NCBI RefSeq assembly: GCF_014648855.1
Contig: NZ_BMRX01000009.1
Span: 62,001 to 126,000 of the forward strand
Length of the DNA stretch: 64,000 nucleotides
Origin: Streptomyces parvulus
Lineage (GTDB): Bacteria; Actinomycetota; Actinomycetes; Streptomycetales; Streptomycetaceae
Direction of reading: 5' to 3'
Positions 50,295-58,644 of the stretch are shown piece after piece; the stretch's first letter is position 1; the number at the start of each line of letters is the position of its first letter. The position numbers and the translations under genes were made by a program. The notes beneath the pieces were generated by a model. The model was not told the DNA's origin. It made no database searches and saw only the letters and a program-made list of their open reading frames with translations.

Positions 50295-51920
50295 TCAGTG
50301 GGAGTGGCCGTGGCCGTGGCCCGCGGCGGCCGGCTCTTCCTCTTCCTTCTTCTCGACGACCAGGGTCTCGGTCGTCAGGAGGAGGGAGGCGATGGAGGCC
50401 GCGTTCTCCAGGGCGGAGCGGGTGACCTTCACCGGGTCGATGACGCCGGCCTTGACCAGGTCGCCGTACTCGCCGGTGGCGGCGTTGAAGCCCTGGCCCT
50501 TGTCCAGCTCGGCGACCTTGGAGGTGATGACGTAGCCCTCCAGGCCGGCGTTCTCGGCGATCCAGCGCAGCGGCTCGACGGCGGCGCGGCGGACGACCGC
50601 GACACCGGTGGCCTCGTCGCCGGTCTTGCCGAGGTTGCCGTCCAGCACCTTGACGGCGTGGACCAGCGCGGAGCCACCACCGGAGACGATGCCCTCCTCG
50701 ACCGCGGCGCGGGTCGCGGAGATGGCGTCCTCCAGACGGTGCTTGCGCTCCTTCAGCTCCACCTCGGTGGCGGCGCCGACCTTGATCACGCACACGCCGC
50801 CGGCCAGCTTCGCGAGGCGCTCCTGGAGCTTCTCGCGGTCCCAGTCGGAGTCCGTGGACTCGATCTCGGCCTTGATCTGGTTGATGCGGCCCTCGACCTC
50901 GTCGCGCTTGCCGGCACCGTCGACGATCGTGGTGTCGTCCTTGGTGACGGTGATGCGGCGGGCGGTGCCGAGCACGTCCAGACCGACCTGGTCGAGCTTG
51001 AGGCCGACCTCCTCGGAGATGACCGTGGCGCCGGTGAGGACGGCCATGTCCTGGAGCATCGCCTTGCGGCGGTCGCCGAAGCCCGGGGCCTTCACCGCGA
51101 CGGCGTTGAAGGTGCCGCGGATCTTGTTGACGACGAGGGTGGAGAGCGCCTCGCCCTCCAGGTCCTCGGCGATGATCAGCAGCGGCTTGGAGGCGTTGGA
51201 CTGGATGACCTTCTCCAGCAGCGGCAGCAGGTCCGCGATGGAGGAGATCTTGCCCTGGTTGATCAGGATGTACGGGTCGTCGAGGACGGCCTCCATACGC
51301 TCCTGGTCCGTCACGAAGTACGGCGACAGGTAGCCCTTGTCGAAGGCCATGCCCTCGGTGAAGTCCAGCTCCAGACCGAAGGTGTTGGACTCCTCGACGG
51401 TGATGACACCGTCCTTGCCGACCTTGTCCATCGCCTCGGCGATCAGCTCGCCGACCTGCTGGTCCTGGGCGGACAGCGCGGCCACGGCGGCGATGTCGGA
51501 CTTCTCGTCGATCGGCCGGGCCGTGGCGAGGAGGTCCTCGGACACGGCGGCGACGGCCGCGTCGATGCCCTTCTTCAGCAGCGCCGGGGAGGCGCCGGCG
51601 GCGACGTTCTTCAGGCCCTCGCGGACCAGCGCCTGGGCGAGCACGGTGGCGGTGGTGGTGCCGTCACCCGCGATGTCGTTGGTCTTGGTCGCCACCTCCT
51701 TCACCAGCTGGGCGCCGAGGTTCTCGTACGGGTCCTCGACCTCGACCTCGCGGGCGATGGTGACGCCGTCGTTGGTGATGGTGGGAGCGCCGAACTTCTT
51801 GTCGATGACGACGTTGCGGCCCTTGGGGCCGATCGTCACCTTCACGGTGTCGGCGAGCTTGTTGACGCCGCGCTCGAGGGCGCGACGGGCGTCCTCGTCG
51901 AACTTCAGGATCTTCGCCAT
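50295..51920 (-). CDS. groEL1: Chaperonin GroEL1 (60 kDa) with His-rich C-terminus
   Basis: 541 residues, full-length chaperonin beginning MAKILKFDEDARRALERGVN. ATP-site motifs (GPKGRNVVIDKKFGAP, GDGTTTATVLAQ) and the apical domain are intact. The tail is GHGHGHSH rather than the usual GGM repeat, the mark of actinobacterial GroEL1 (operon-borne). The His tail binds metal in homologues; such GroEL1s often have specialised clients. Follows groES by 141 nt with a hairpin between. Confidence 0.97.
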   Translation of the reverse strand: MAKILKFDEDARRALERGVNKLADTVKVTIGPKGRNVVIDKKFGAPTITNDGVTIAREVEVEDPYENLGAQLVKEVATKTNDIAGDGTTTATVLAQALVREGLKNVAAGASPALLKKGIDAAVAAVSEDLLATARPIDEKSDIAAVAALSAQDQQVGELIAEAMDKVGKDGVITVEESNTFGLELDFTEGMAFDKGYLSPYFVTDQERMEAVLDDPYILINQGKISSIADLLPLLEKVIQSNASKPLLIIAEDLEGEALSTLVVNKIRGTFNAVAVKAPGFGDRRKAMLQDMAVLTGATVISEEVGLKLDQVGLDVLGTARRITVTKDDTTIVDGAGKRDEVEGRINQIKAEIESTDSDWDREKLQERLAKLAGGVCVIKVGAATEVELKERKHRLEDAISATRAAVEEGIVSGGGSALVHAVKVLDGNLGKTGDEATGVAVVRRAAVEPLRWIAENAGLEGYVITSKVAELDKGQGFNAATGEYGDLVKAGVIDPVKVTRSALENAASIASLLLTTETLVVEKKEEEEPAAAGHGHGHSH

Positions 51921-51964
51921 GGGAGCGTGAGCCCTCTTCCGGAAATCTTGGGGTTAAACGGCGA

Positions 51965-52014
51965 CTGCGCCCCGGGCGCCCGGCTTTTTATGGTCGCGGG
52001 AGCCAGGGGCGCAG
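51965..52014 (-). promoter_or_regulatory. Hairpin between groES and groEL1
   Basis: Arms CTGCGCCCC (51965-51973) and GGGGCGCAG (52006-52014) are perfectly complementary and enclose a further GC-rich element with an A/T run (read AAAAAG on the minus strand). It could end or process part of the groES transcript and so set the groES:groEL ratio. Confidence 0.5.
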
Positions 52015-52061
52015 CTGTAAAGCAAGGTGCTTCGGTGAAGCGAAGGGCTGGTGAGCCGCTT

Positions 52062-52370
52062 CTACTTCTCGACGATCGCGAGCACGTCGCGGGCCGAGAG
52101 GACGAGGTACTCCTCGCCGTTGTACTTCACCTCGGTGCCGCCGTACTTGCTGTAGAGCACGACGTCGCCGACGCTGACGTCGAGCGGAAGGCGGTTGCCG
52201 TCCTCGAAGCGGCCCGGGCCGACGGCCAGGACGACGCCCTCCTGGGGCTTCTCCTTGGCGGTGTCCGGAATGACCAGGCCCGAAGCCGTGGTCTGCTCGG
52301 CGTCGAGCGGCTGGACCACGATGCGGTCCTCGAGCGGCTTGATGGCAACCTTGGAGCTGGTGGTCGTCAC
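52062..52370 (-). CDS. groES: Co-chaperonin GroES (10 kDa)
   Basis: 102 residues. The mobile-loop and dome segments are standard (IKPLEDRIVVQPLDAEQTTASGLVIPD; YSKYGGTEVKYNGEEYLVLSARDVLAIVEK, at the two ends). It caps GroEL to close the folding chamber. ATG at 52370. First gene of the groES-groEL1 operon under two HrcA/CIRCE operators. Confidence 0.97.
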   Translation of the reverse strand: MTTTSSKVAIKPLEDRIVVQPLDAEQTTASGLVIPDTAKEKPQEGVVLAVGPGRFEDGNRLPLDVSVGDVVLYSKYGGTEVKYNGEEYLVLSARDVLAIVEK

Positions 52371-52469
52371 GATCCGACCTCCCCCTTCGGAGATCTCACG
52401 GGGTTAACTGTCTGAGGTGGCGACCAGGTCGATCCGTCGTCGCGGGTGCCGGACCTGCCCGTCGCGTTG

Positions 52470-52496
52470 TTGGCACTCTCCAGTGGGGAGTGCCAG
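52470..52496 (-). promoter_or_regulatory. CIRCE operator (HrcA site), start-proximal
   Basis: TTGGCACTC, nine bases, then GAGTGCCAG: a good match to the HrcA operator (TTAGCACTC-N9-GAGTGCTAA). It overlaps the predicted groES transcription start (about 52495). Confidence 0.9.
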
Positions 52497-52501
52497 GGCC
52501 G

Positions 52502-52531
52502 AGACTATGACTGCGATTAGCACTCGGTCAA
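52502..52531 (-). promoter_or_regulatory. groES promoter
   Basis: On the minus strand, TTGACC (52531-52526) and TAGTCT (52507-52502) are 18 bp apart, an HrdB-type promoter placed between and partly within the two CIRCE operators. Confidence 0.75.
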
Positions 52532-52543
52532 GCGGAGTGCCAA
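52517..52543 (-). promoter_or_regulatory. CIRCE operator (HrcA site), distal
   Basis: TTAGCACTC, nine bases (GGTCAAGCG), then GAGTGCCAA. The -35 box of the groES promoter lies inside its spacer. Confidence 0.92.
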
Positions 52544-52618
52544 TGCCTGCGGCGCGTCGGCCGGGTTTTCGCGTGAACGCCGGTCTGTGGAGCGCATTCG
52601 GCGTGGGTGTGGGCCTCG

Positions 52619-52689
52619 CTGGGGGCTGCCGCCCCCAGACCCCCGCTTCGGCCTGGACGGCCTCGTCCTCAAACGCCGGACGGGCTGGA
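52619..52689 (+). repeat. Dispersed Streptomyces repeat supplying a gene's 3' end
   Basis: Starts with a hairpin CTGGGGGC-TGCC-GCCCCCAG (52619-52638), then CCCCGCTTCGGCCTGGACGG and CCTCGTCCTCAAACGCCGGA, ending GGGCTGGA. I recognise this as a very common repeat behind Streptomyces genes. Its right end contains the stop codon (52669-52671) and the last six codons of the leftward deacetylase gene. Confidence 0.75.
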
Positions 52690-53412
52690 AGTGAGGTAGT
52701 CGTTCAAGTTGCCCACCTTCAGCCCCTGCTCCTCGATCGTCTCCAGCAAACGCTCCGTACGGGCCGCCAGGTCCACGGACACGATGTCGCCGGGGTGCAG
52801 GCGGTGCTCGCCCCGGGTGTAGGACAGGTCGCCGTCGGCGTTCAGGGACGCCCGCCACAGGACCACGGCCGTGATGCCGCAGTCGGCGGCGGCGCGCAGG
52901 GTCGTGGTGTCGTACGTGCCGTGCGGTGGGCGGAAGAGGTGGGGGCGGACGCCGAAGCGGGAGCCGAGCTTGGTCTGCTGGCCGCAGATCTCGGCGCGCT
53001 GGCCGGCGTAGGGCAGGCCGCGCAGGGAGCGGTGGTCCAGGGTGTGGTTCTGGAGGCTCGCGCCCACCGAGCGCAGGCCGGCGAAGTGGCCGTACGCCGG
53101 TCCGGCCACGGTGTCGGTGAGGAACAGGGTGACCGGGAGGCGCCGTTCGCGGATCAGGGCGGTGAAGCCGGGGTCGCGCTCGGCGCCGTCGTCGTAGGTG
53201 AGGAAGACGACCCGGTCGGTGGTGCGGACGTGGTCGACGACGGGCGGCAGGTTCCGGCTCTGGTCGCCGCCCCGGTCGCCGCCCCGCGCGGGCTCCCCGG
53301 CCACCGGCTGCCCGGCGGGGCCGGCGAACCGCGCGCATCCGGTGAGCAGCACGGCGGTCAGGGCGGCGGCCAGGGTCGCGGTGGTCGCCGGCCGGTACCG
53401 CCCCCACCTCAC
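52669..53412 (-). CDS. Lipoprotein polysaccharide deacetylase (NodB family), second of pair
   Basis: 247 residues from the GTG at 53412. A short N-terminal helix ends in the lipobox LLTGC, so it is anchored outside the membrane. NodB motifs: FLTYDDGAE (motif 1), NHTLDH (metal His pair), RPPHGTYD (motif 3). Such enzymes remove N-acetyl or O-acetyl groups from wall polymers. Start overlaps the upstream gene's stop by 4 nt (GTGA), so translation is coupled. The last six residues, SSPSGV, and the stop come from a dispersed repeat. Confidence 0.88.
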   Translation of the reverse strand: MRWGRYRPATTATLAAALTAVLLTGCARFAGPAGQPVAGEPARGGDRGGDQSRNLPPVVDHVRTTDRVVFLTYDDGAERDPGFTALIRERRLPVTLFLTDTVAGPAYGHFAGLRSVGASLQNHTLDHRSLRGLPYAGQRAEICGQQTKLGSRFGVRPHLFRPPHGTYDTTTLRAAADCGITAVVLWRASLNADGDLSYTRGEHRLHPGDIVSVDLAARTERLLETIEEQGLKVGNLNDYLTSSPSGV

Positions 53413-54365
53413 AGGTAGTCCTCCAGGCGGGCCACCGCGTACCCCTCGGCGGTGATCCGGTCCAGGAAGCGGCGCGCCATGTCGGTCATGGTGCCGTCCC
53501 AGTCCTCGGTGCCCCGGAAGTGCGTGAGGACGATGTCGCCGGGGTGCAGGTCGCGGTCCCACTCGCGGTACTCCCAGTGGTCGACGAACACCTCCTCGTT
53601 CCAGATGGGCGCGTACTCGATGCCGCAGGTCTTGGCGGCGCGCAGGGTGTCGCGGTTGTAGTTGCCGAAGGGCGGGCGGAAGAGGACGGGGCGCTTGCCG
53701 TAGCGCTTCTCCATGACGTCCTGCATGCCGCAGATCTCGCGCTTCTGCTCCGCGTAGGAGAGGCCGGGGAGGTAGGGGTGGCTCAGGGTGTGGTTGTTGA
53801 GGGTGACTCCGCGGCCCTGCATCTTCTTGAAGTAGCCGTAGTCGTCCTTGATCTCCTCGTCGGTGAGGAAGACGGTGTACGGGATCTTCAGCTCGCTCAT
53901 CATCCTCAGGAAGGCGCGGTCCTTCTCGGCGCCGTCGTCGATGGTGAGGAAGACGATCTTCTCCTTGGTGGGGATCGTGGTGAAGACCGGCGGGAGGCCG
54001 TCATCCTCCTGGCCCTCGACCTCGAAGCCGTCGCGCGCCGTGATCTCCGGCTTCTTCGCGGGGGGCTCGGGCGCCGTCAGCGGGACCTTCGCGAGGTTCC
54101 AGCGCTTGGCCGCGGCGACCCGGGCGGCCTGCGCCGCGCGCAGTTTGGCCGCGTAGCCGTCGAGGGCGCGGGCCGGGGGTGCCTGGAGGGGCTCCTGGCC
54201 GGGGGCGCCTCGGACGTCCGGGGCGTCCTGCGCACAGCCGGCGGCGAGGGCGGCCGCGGCGAGGAGGACGGCGACGGCGGCGGCGCGCCCGCGCGGCCCG
54301 GGGGCAGTCGCCGCCCGCAGCACCCGCGACGCCCGGCTTTTGTCATTTTGTACGACTGCTCGCAT
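53409..54365 (-). CDS. Lipoprotein polysaccharide deacetylase (NodB family), first of pair
   Basis: 318 residues from the ATG at 54365. Signal sequence with lipobox LAAGC (about 40-44), a linker, then the NodB domain (about 135-318) with FLTIDDGAEKD, NNHTLSHPYL and FRPPFGNYNRDT. It acts on extracellular N- or O-acetylated polysaccharide, probably peptidoglycan or a teichoic-type polymer. Paralogous to the next gene and coupled to it. Divergent from the methyltransferase gene over 90 bp. Confidence 0.9.
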   Translation of the reverse strand: MRAVVQNDKSRASRVLRAATAPGPRGRAAAVAVLLAAAALAAGCAQDAPDVRGAPGQEPLQAPPARALDGYAAKLRAAQAARVAAAKRWNLAKVPLTAPEPPAKKPEITARDGFEVEGQEDDGLPPVFTTIPTKEKIVFLTIDDGAEKDRAFLRMMSELKIPYTVFLTDEEIKDDYGYFKKMQGRGVTLNNHTLSHPYLPGLSYAEQKREICGMQDVMEKRYGKRPVLFRPPFGNYNRDTLRAAKTCGIEYAPIWNEEVFVDHWEYREWDRDLHPGDIVLTHFRGTEDWDGTMTDMARRFLDRITAEGYAVARLEDYL

Positions 54366-54455
54366 GGTGCCGGATCCTCGCAGTCCCGGGCCGCCGGACC
54401 CCGCCCGACACCACGCCGGAGGCACACCGTCCACCGACTGGCCCACAATGAGTCG

Positions 54456-55637
54456 GTGAACGACCTCGACGCCCTGCTCCGCCTGCTCACCCCCGAAGGC
54501 CGCGCGCTCCTCGACAAGGTGCGCGACACCGACCCCGCGCGGGAGTTGGCCGTCGCCACCCGGCTGCGCCGCGACCACCCCGCGGAGCTCGTGTCGGCCG
54601 CGCTGTGGCAGGCACGGCTGCGGCAGCGGGCGGTGGCGAAGTTCGGAGCCGGGGACGCCGGGCGGATGTTCTTCACGGCCAACGGGGTCGAGCAGTCCAC
54701 GCGGGCGAGTGTGGCGGCGTACCGGGCGCAGCGGTTCGCCGCCCTGGGCGTCACGTCCGTCGCCGACCTGTGCTGCGGGATCGGCGGTGACGCGATCGCG
54801 CTGGCCCGGGCGGGCATCCGGGTGCTGGCCGTGGACCGCGACCCGGCGACCGCCGCGGCGGCGCGCGCCAACGCGGAGGCGCTGGGGCTGGCCGAGCTGA
54901 TCGAGGTGCGCGAGACGGATGTCGAGGCGGTGGACACCGACGGGTACGACGCGGTCTTCGTCGACCCGGCCCGGCGCGGCGGCCGGGGGCGGATCTTCGA
55001 CCCCGAGGCCTACTCGCCGCCGCTGTCCTGGGCCGTCGGCGCGGCCCGTGCGGCCTCCCGCGCCGCCGCGCTGAAGGTGGCGCCCGGCATCCCGCACGAG
55101 GCGGTGCCGGACGACGCCGAGGCCGAGTGGATCTCCGACGGCGGGGACGTGAAGGAGGCGGTGCTGTGGTTCGGCGGCGCCGCGGGGGCCGTGCGGGCCA
55201 CCCTGCTGCCGGGCCCCCGCACCCTGCCGGGCGCCGGCCTGCCCGACCCGGAGGTGCGCGCACCCGGCCGGTACCTGTACGAGCCGGACGGCGCCGTGAT
55301 CCGCGCCCACCTGGTCGCCGAGGTCGCCGCGCAGGTAGACGGCGGTCTGCTCGACGCGACCATCGCGTACGTCACCGCGGACGAGCTGCTACCGACGCCG
55401 TACGCCACCGCGTACGAGATCACCGACCTGATGCCCTTCAACGTGAAGAGGCTGAAGGCGCTGCTGCGGGAGCGGGGGGTCGGCACGCTGACGGTGAAGA
55501 AGCGGGGCTCGGCGGTGGAGCCGGAGGAGCTGCGGCGCAAGGTCAAGCCGCAGGGGCCGAACGCGGCGACGGTGTTCATGACCCGGGTCGCGGGGGCGCC
55601 GACGATGCTGATCGGGCACCCGGCGCCCAGGGCCTAG
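54456..55637 (+). CDS. Class I SAM-dependent methyltransferase with THUMP-like C-terminal domain
   Basis: 393 residues from the GTG at 54456. The Rossmann motif VADLCCGIGGDAIALARAG is near residue 105, VLAVDRDPATAAAARAN follows, and FVDPARRGGRGR is at motif IV. The C-terminal 110 residues (YEITDLMPFNVKRLKALLRERGVGTLTVKKRG around 310-345) look like a THUMP-related RNA-binding domain. An RNA methyltransferase is likely, but position and substrate are unknown. Its TAG stop overlaps the stop of the converging sigma gene within CTAG. Confidence 0.85.
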   Translation: MNDLDALLRLLTPEGRALLDKVRDTDPARELAVATRLRRDHPAELVSAALWQARLRQRAVAKFGAGDAGRMFFTANGVEQSTRASVAAYRAQRFAALGVTSVADLCCGIGGDAIALARAGIRVLAVDRDPATAAAARANAEALGLAELIEVRETDVEAVDTDGYDAVFVDPARRGGRGRIFDPEAYSPPLSWAVGAARAASRAAALKVAPGIPHEAVPDDAEAEWISDGGDVKEAVLWFGGAAGAVRATLLPGPRTLPGAGLPDPEVRAPGRYLYEPDGAVIRAHLVAEVAAQVDGGLLDATIAYVTADELLPTPYATAYEITDLMPFNVKRLKALLRERGVGTLTVKKRGSAVEPEELRRKVKPQGPNAATVFMTRVAGAPTMLIGHPAPRA

Positions 55638-56887
55638 CCCGCCTCCCGCGCCCGGCGGGTCAGCAGCTCGCGTTCGCGTTCGTTGCGGGCCAGGGACGCG
55701 GCCCGTTCGAACTCCGCGCGCGCCTCGGCCGTACGCCCCAGGCGGAGCAGGAGGTCGCCGCGGACGCTGGGGAGCAGGTGGTAGTCGCGCAGGGCCGGTT
55801 CGGCGGCCAGGGCGTCGACGAGGGTCAGCGCGGGGGCCGGGCCCTCGGCCATCGACACGGCGACCGCGCGGTTGAGTTCGACGACCGGGGACGGGGCGCG
55901 GGCGGCGAGCAGGCCGTAGAGCGCGGCGATCCGCGGCCAGTCGGTCTCCTCGTAGCGGTACGCCGTCGCGTGGCAGGCGGCGATCGCGGCCTGGAGGGCG
56001 TACGGGCCCGGGGCGCCGGAGCCGGCCGTGGCGTGGGCGTGGTCGAGGGCCGTGATGCCGCGGGCGATGAGCAGACGGCTCCAGCGGCGGCGGTTCTGGT
56101 CGCGCAGGAGCACCGGCTCGCCGCCGGGGCCGGTGCGGGCGGCGGTGCGGGAGGCCTGGAACTCCAGCAGCGCCGTAAGGCCGTGCACCTCGGGTTCCTT
56201 GGGCATCAGGGCGGACAGGACGCGGGCCAGGCGCAGGGCGTCCTCGCACAGCGCCGGGCGGAGCCAGTCGTCGCCGGCGGTGGCCGCGTACCCCTCGTTG
56301 AAGATCAGGTAGATGACCTCGAGGACCGAGCCGAGGCGGGCCGCGCGGTCCGGGCCGTACGGCACCTCGAAGGCGACGTTCTTCCTGGCCAGGGTGCGTT
56401 TGGCGCGCACGATGCGCTGTGCCACGGTCGGTTCCGGTACGAGGAAGGCGCGGGCGATCTCGGGGGTGGTCAGGCCGCCGAGCAGCCGCAGGGTCAGGGC
56501 GATGCGGGCCTCGGCGGAGAGCACCGGGTGGCAGGCGGTGAAGACCAGCCGCAGCAGGTCGTCGTCGATGTCGTCCGGCCCGGCGGGCTCCTCGGGCGGC
56601 CCCGTCTCGGCGGGCAGTTCGCGGCCGATCTCGGCGAGCTTGCGGGCGTAGGTCTCCCGGCGCCGGATCAGGTCGACGGCGCGGCGGCGGGCGGTGGCCA
56701 TGAGCCAGGCGCCGGGGTTGTCGGGCACGCCGTCCCTCGGCCACTGCTCCAGGGCGGCGACCAGGGCGTCCTGCGTGAGTTCCTCGGCGATGCCGACGTC
56801 GCGCACGAGCCGGGCGACGCCGGCGACGACGCGCGGCGTCTCCAGTCGGAAGACGGTCTCCAGGGCCTCGGTGGGCTGCTGTTCCAC
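55634..56887 (-). CDS. ECF42-group sigma factor with C-terminal extension
   Basis: 417 residues, twice the size of an ordinary ECF factor. Sigma regions 2 and 4 are at about 10-170 (ELTQDALVAALEQWP, RIALTLRLLGGLTTPEIARAFLV). The remaining 240 residues form a helical, TPR-like domain (ALQAAIAACHATAYRYEETDW, VVELNRAVAVSMAEGP) seen in the ECF42 group, which lacks an anti-sigma factor and is thought to regulate itself through this extension. Start GTG at 56887. Downstream of a DGPF gene by 45 bp; a matching promoter is at 57.35 kb. Confidence 0.9.
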   Translation of the reverse strand: MEQQPTEALETVFRLETPRVVAGVARLVRDVGIAEELTQDALVAALEQWPRDGVPDNPGAWLMATARRRAVDLIRRRETYARKLAEIGRELPAETGPPEEPAGPDDIDDDLLRLVFTACHPVLSAEARIALTLRLLGGLTTPEIARAFLVPEPTVAQRIVRAKRTLARKNVAFEVPYGPDRAARLGSVLEVIYLIFNEGYAATAGDDWLRPALCEDALRLARVLSALMPKEPEVHGLTALLEFQASRTAARTGPGGEPVLLRDQNRRRWSRLLIARGITALDHAHATAGSGAPGPYALQAAIAACHATAYRYEETDWPRIAALYGLLAARAPSPVVELNRAVAVSMAEGPAPALTLVDALAAEPALRDYHLLPSVRGDLLLRLGRTAEARAEFERAASLARNERERELLTRRAREAG

Positions 56888-56931
56888 AGCCCACCATGCA
56901 ACACCCTCGAACGGGCCGGGCAAAGCGGAAC

Positions 56932-57288
56932 TCAGCCCTCCATGAGCTGGCGCACCTCGCAGGTGACCGTCCAGTACTCCTCGTGCACCTTCAGGAACCG
57001 CTTGGTCCACTCGACGGCCTCGGCCTTGTCCTTCGCCTGGAGGAGGGCGTAGCCGCCGACGACCTCCTTGGACTCGGTGAACGGCCCGTCGGTGACGGAC
57101 AGCTGCCCGCCCTCGTAGTGGACGCGGGTGCCGTCGGCGGTCGGCGTCAGACCGGCCGTGTCGAGCAGCACGCCGGCCTTCGTCATCTCCTCCATCAGCT
57201 TCTCCATGCGCTGCACCAGCTCGGGGCTGGGGCCGCCGGAGAGGGCGTCGGTCTCCTCGATGCGGATCAGCGACAGGTAGCGGGGCAC
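56932..57288 (-). CDS. DGPF/YCII-family protein, partner of the ECF42 sigma factor
   Basis: 118 residues, single YCII-related domain with the eponymous motif VTDGPFTESKEVVGGY. Such proteins are the constant neighbours and targets of ECF42 sigma factors; their biochemical role is not known. GTG at 57288 follows GAGGAG. First gene of a two-gene operon with the sigma factor. Confidence 0.9.
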   Translation of the reverse strand: MPRYLSLIRIEETDALSGGPSPELVQRMEKLMEEMTKAGVLLDTAGLTPTADGTRVHYEGGQLSVTDGPFTESKEVVGGYALLQAKDKAEAVEWTKRFLKVHEEYWTVTCEVRQLMEG

Positions 57289-57341
57289 GGTGACTCCTCG
57301 GGTTCGGCGGCGGGGTCGCTCCCCGGCCGCTCACCCAGTGC

Positions 57342-57368
57342 GTCGAACGGGACGCGCGCGGATCGACA
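57342..57368 (-). promoter_or_regulatory. ECF42-type promoter of the DGPF-sigma operon
   Basis: On the minus strand, TGTCGA (57368-57363), 17 bp, then CGAC (57345-57342). As I recall, the ECF42 promoter motif is TGTCGA with a CGA(T/C) -10 element. Its position about 55 nt before the DGPF start fits autoregulation. Confidence 0.65.
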
Positions 57369-57407
57369 GGCTCGCCGACTTTCTTCGAGGAATTTTCCGG
57401 GGCGCCG

Positions 57408-58445
57408 CTAGCGCAGCGATTCCCACAGGTCACGGGCGTCGGGCTCGCGGGCCACCACCCGGTTGGGATCCCAGGGCGCCGGGTCCACCGGCAGGGTCAC
57501 GGTGCGTACGTCGTCCGCCGCAAGGCCCCCGAGGCTGCGGCCGAGGCCCGTCAGCTCGCCCAGCGAGTCGAGGCCGGTGTCGGTGGTGAGGCTGTCGGTG
57601 GCCGCGTCCGCGACCTGGTACAGGCGCGGGGGGTCGGTGAGCAGGTCGGTGGCGGCGATCTGCTCCAGGAGCGCCTTCACCAGGTTCTGCTGTAGCTCTA
57701 TCCGGGCCAGGTCGCTGCCGCCGGCCAGCCCGTAGCGGGTGCGGGCGAGGCCGAGCGCCTCGGTGCCGTCGAGGTGGTGGGTGCCGGCGTCCAGGTGCAG
57801 GTGGCTCTTGTCGTCGTCGATGTCCACGTCCGTGGTGACGGTGACTCCGCCGAGGGCGTCCACCAGCTTGGCGAAGCCGGAGAAGTCGATCTCGATGTAG
57901 TGGTCCATGCGGACGCCGGTCAGGGACTCGACGGTCTTGACCGCGCAGACCGGTCCGCCCAGTTCGTAGGCGGTGTTGAACATCGCGCCGCTCGCCTCCC
58001 GGGTCGAGCCGCCGGACTCCAGCGGGCAGGACGGGCGGTCGACGAGCGTGTCGCGCGGGATGCTGACCACGGTGGCGGCGGTGCGGCCCGCGTCGAGGTG
58101 GACGACCATCGCCGTGTCGGAGCGGGCGCCGCCGCTGTCGCCGCCGCCGAGTTCGCTGTTCTCCTCGCCGGTGCGCGAGTCGGAGCCGAGGACCAGGAGG
58201 TTCAGGGCGCCGGTGGGCACCGGGGACGCGGACGGCGAGCCGGAGGGGGCGGTGGCCGGGCGGGCGGGGCGGTCGTCGCCCAGGGCACCGTCGATGTCGA
58301 CGCTGGTGATGTTGCCGTTGAGGTGCCAGTAGGCCCAGCCGGCGGCTGCGGAGCCGAGCAGCAGGGCGCCGGCGAGCGCCAGGCCGGCCACCTTGAAACC
58401 CTTCGAACGCCCACCGCGCCCGTCCCGCGCTTCCCGCGCAGCCAT
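57408..58445 (-). CDS. LytR-CpsA-Psr (LCP) family glycopolymer ligase
   Basis: 345 residues from the ATG at 58445. A basic cytoplasmic start and one helix (about 17-38) precede the LCP domain (about 75-300): LLVLGSDSRTG, RSDTAMVVHLD, VSIPRDTLV and an Arg-rich ARTRYGL segment are the pyrophosphate-binding signatures. LCP enzymes transfer teichoic-acid-like or arabinogalactan-like polymers from lipid carriers to peptidoglycan. It stands alone, with 199 bp to the LacI gene. Confidence 0.9.
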   Translation of the reverse strand: MAAREARDGRGGRSKGFKVAGLALAGALLLGSAAAGWAYWHLNGNITSVDIDGALGDDRPARPATAPSGSPSASPVPTGALNLLVLGSDSRTGEENSELGGGDSGGARSDTAMVVHLDAGRTAATVVSIPRDTLVDRPSCPLESGGSTREASGAMFNTAYELGGPVCAVKTVESLTGVRMDHYIEIDFSGFAKLVDALGGVTVTTDVDIDDDKSHLHLDAGTHHLDGTEALGLARTRYGLAGGSDLARIELQQNLVKALLEQIAATDLLTDPPRLYQVADAATDSLTTDTGLDSLGELTGLGRSLGGLAADDVRTVTLPVDPAPWDPNRVVAREPDARDLWESLR

Positions 58446-58644
58446 GCGTCCGCCCCCGCCCCAGCCGGTCCCGTTCGCGTCCCCTCGCGCCTGCCCCGTC
58501 GGAGGGAACATAAGTCGGAATTGTTGAAACAGGAACGTGCGGGTCGGGATTCTGCGTAAATTCTCAGACTTCGGCCGGGGCCCGGGAGTCGGGGCCGCTG
58601 AGACCCGGCGCGACGCGGCCGGGACGCGACGGGCTCCCCGCCGC

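Noticed and set aside
49008..52415. 1135-codon open frame on the plus strand across groEL1/groES
   Set aside because: It is antisense to groEL1 and groES, has no family resemblance and arises from high GC lowering stop frequency; the minus-strand genes are certain.
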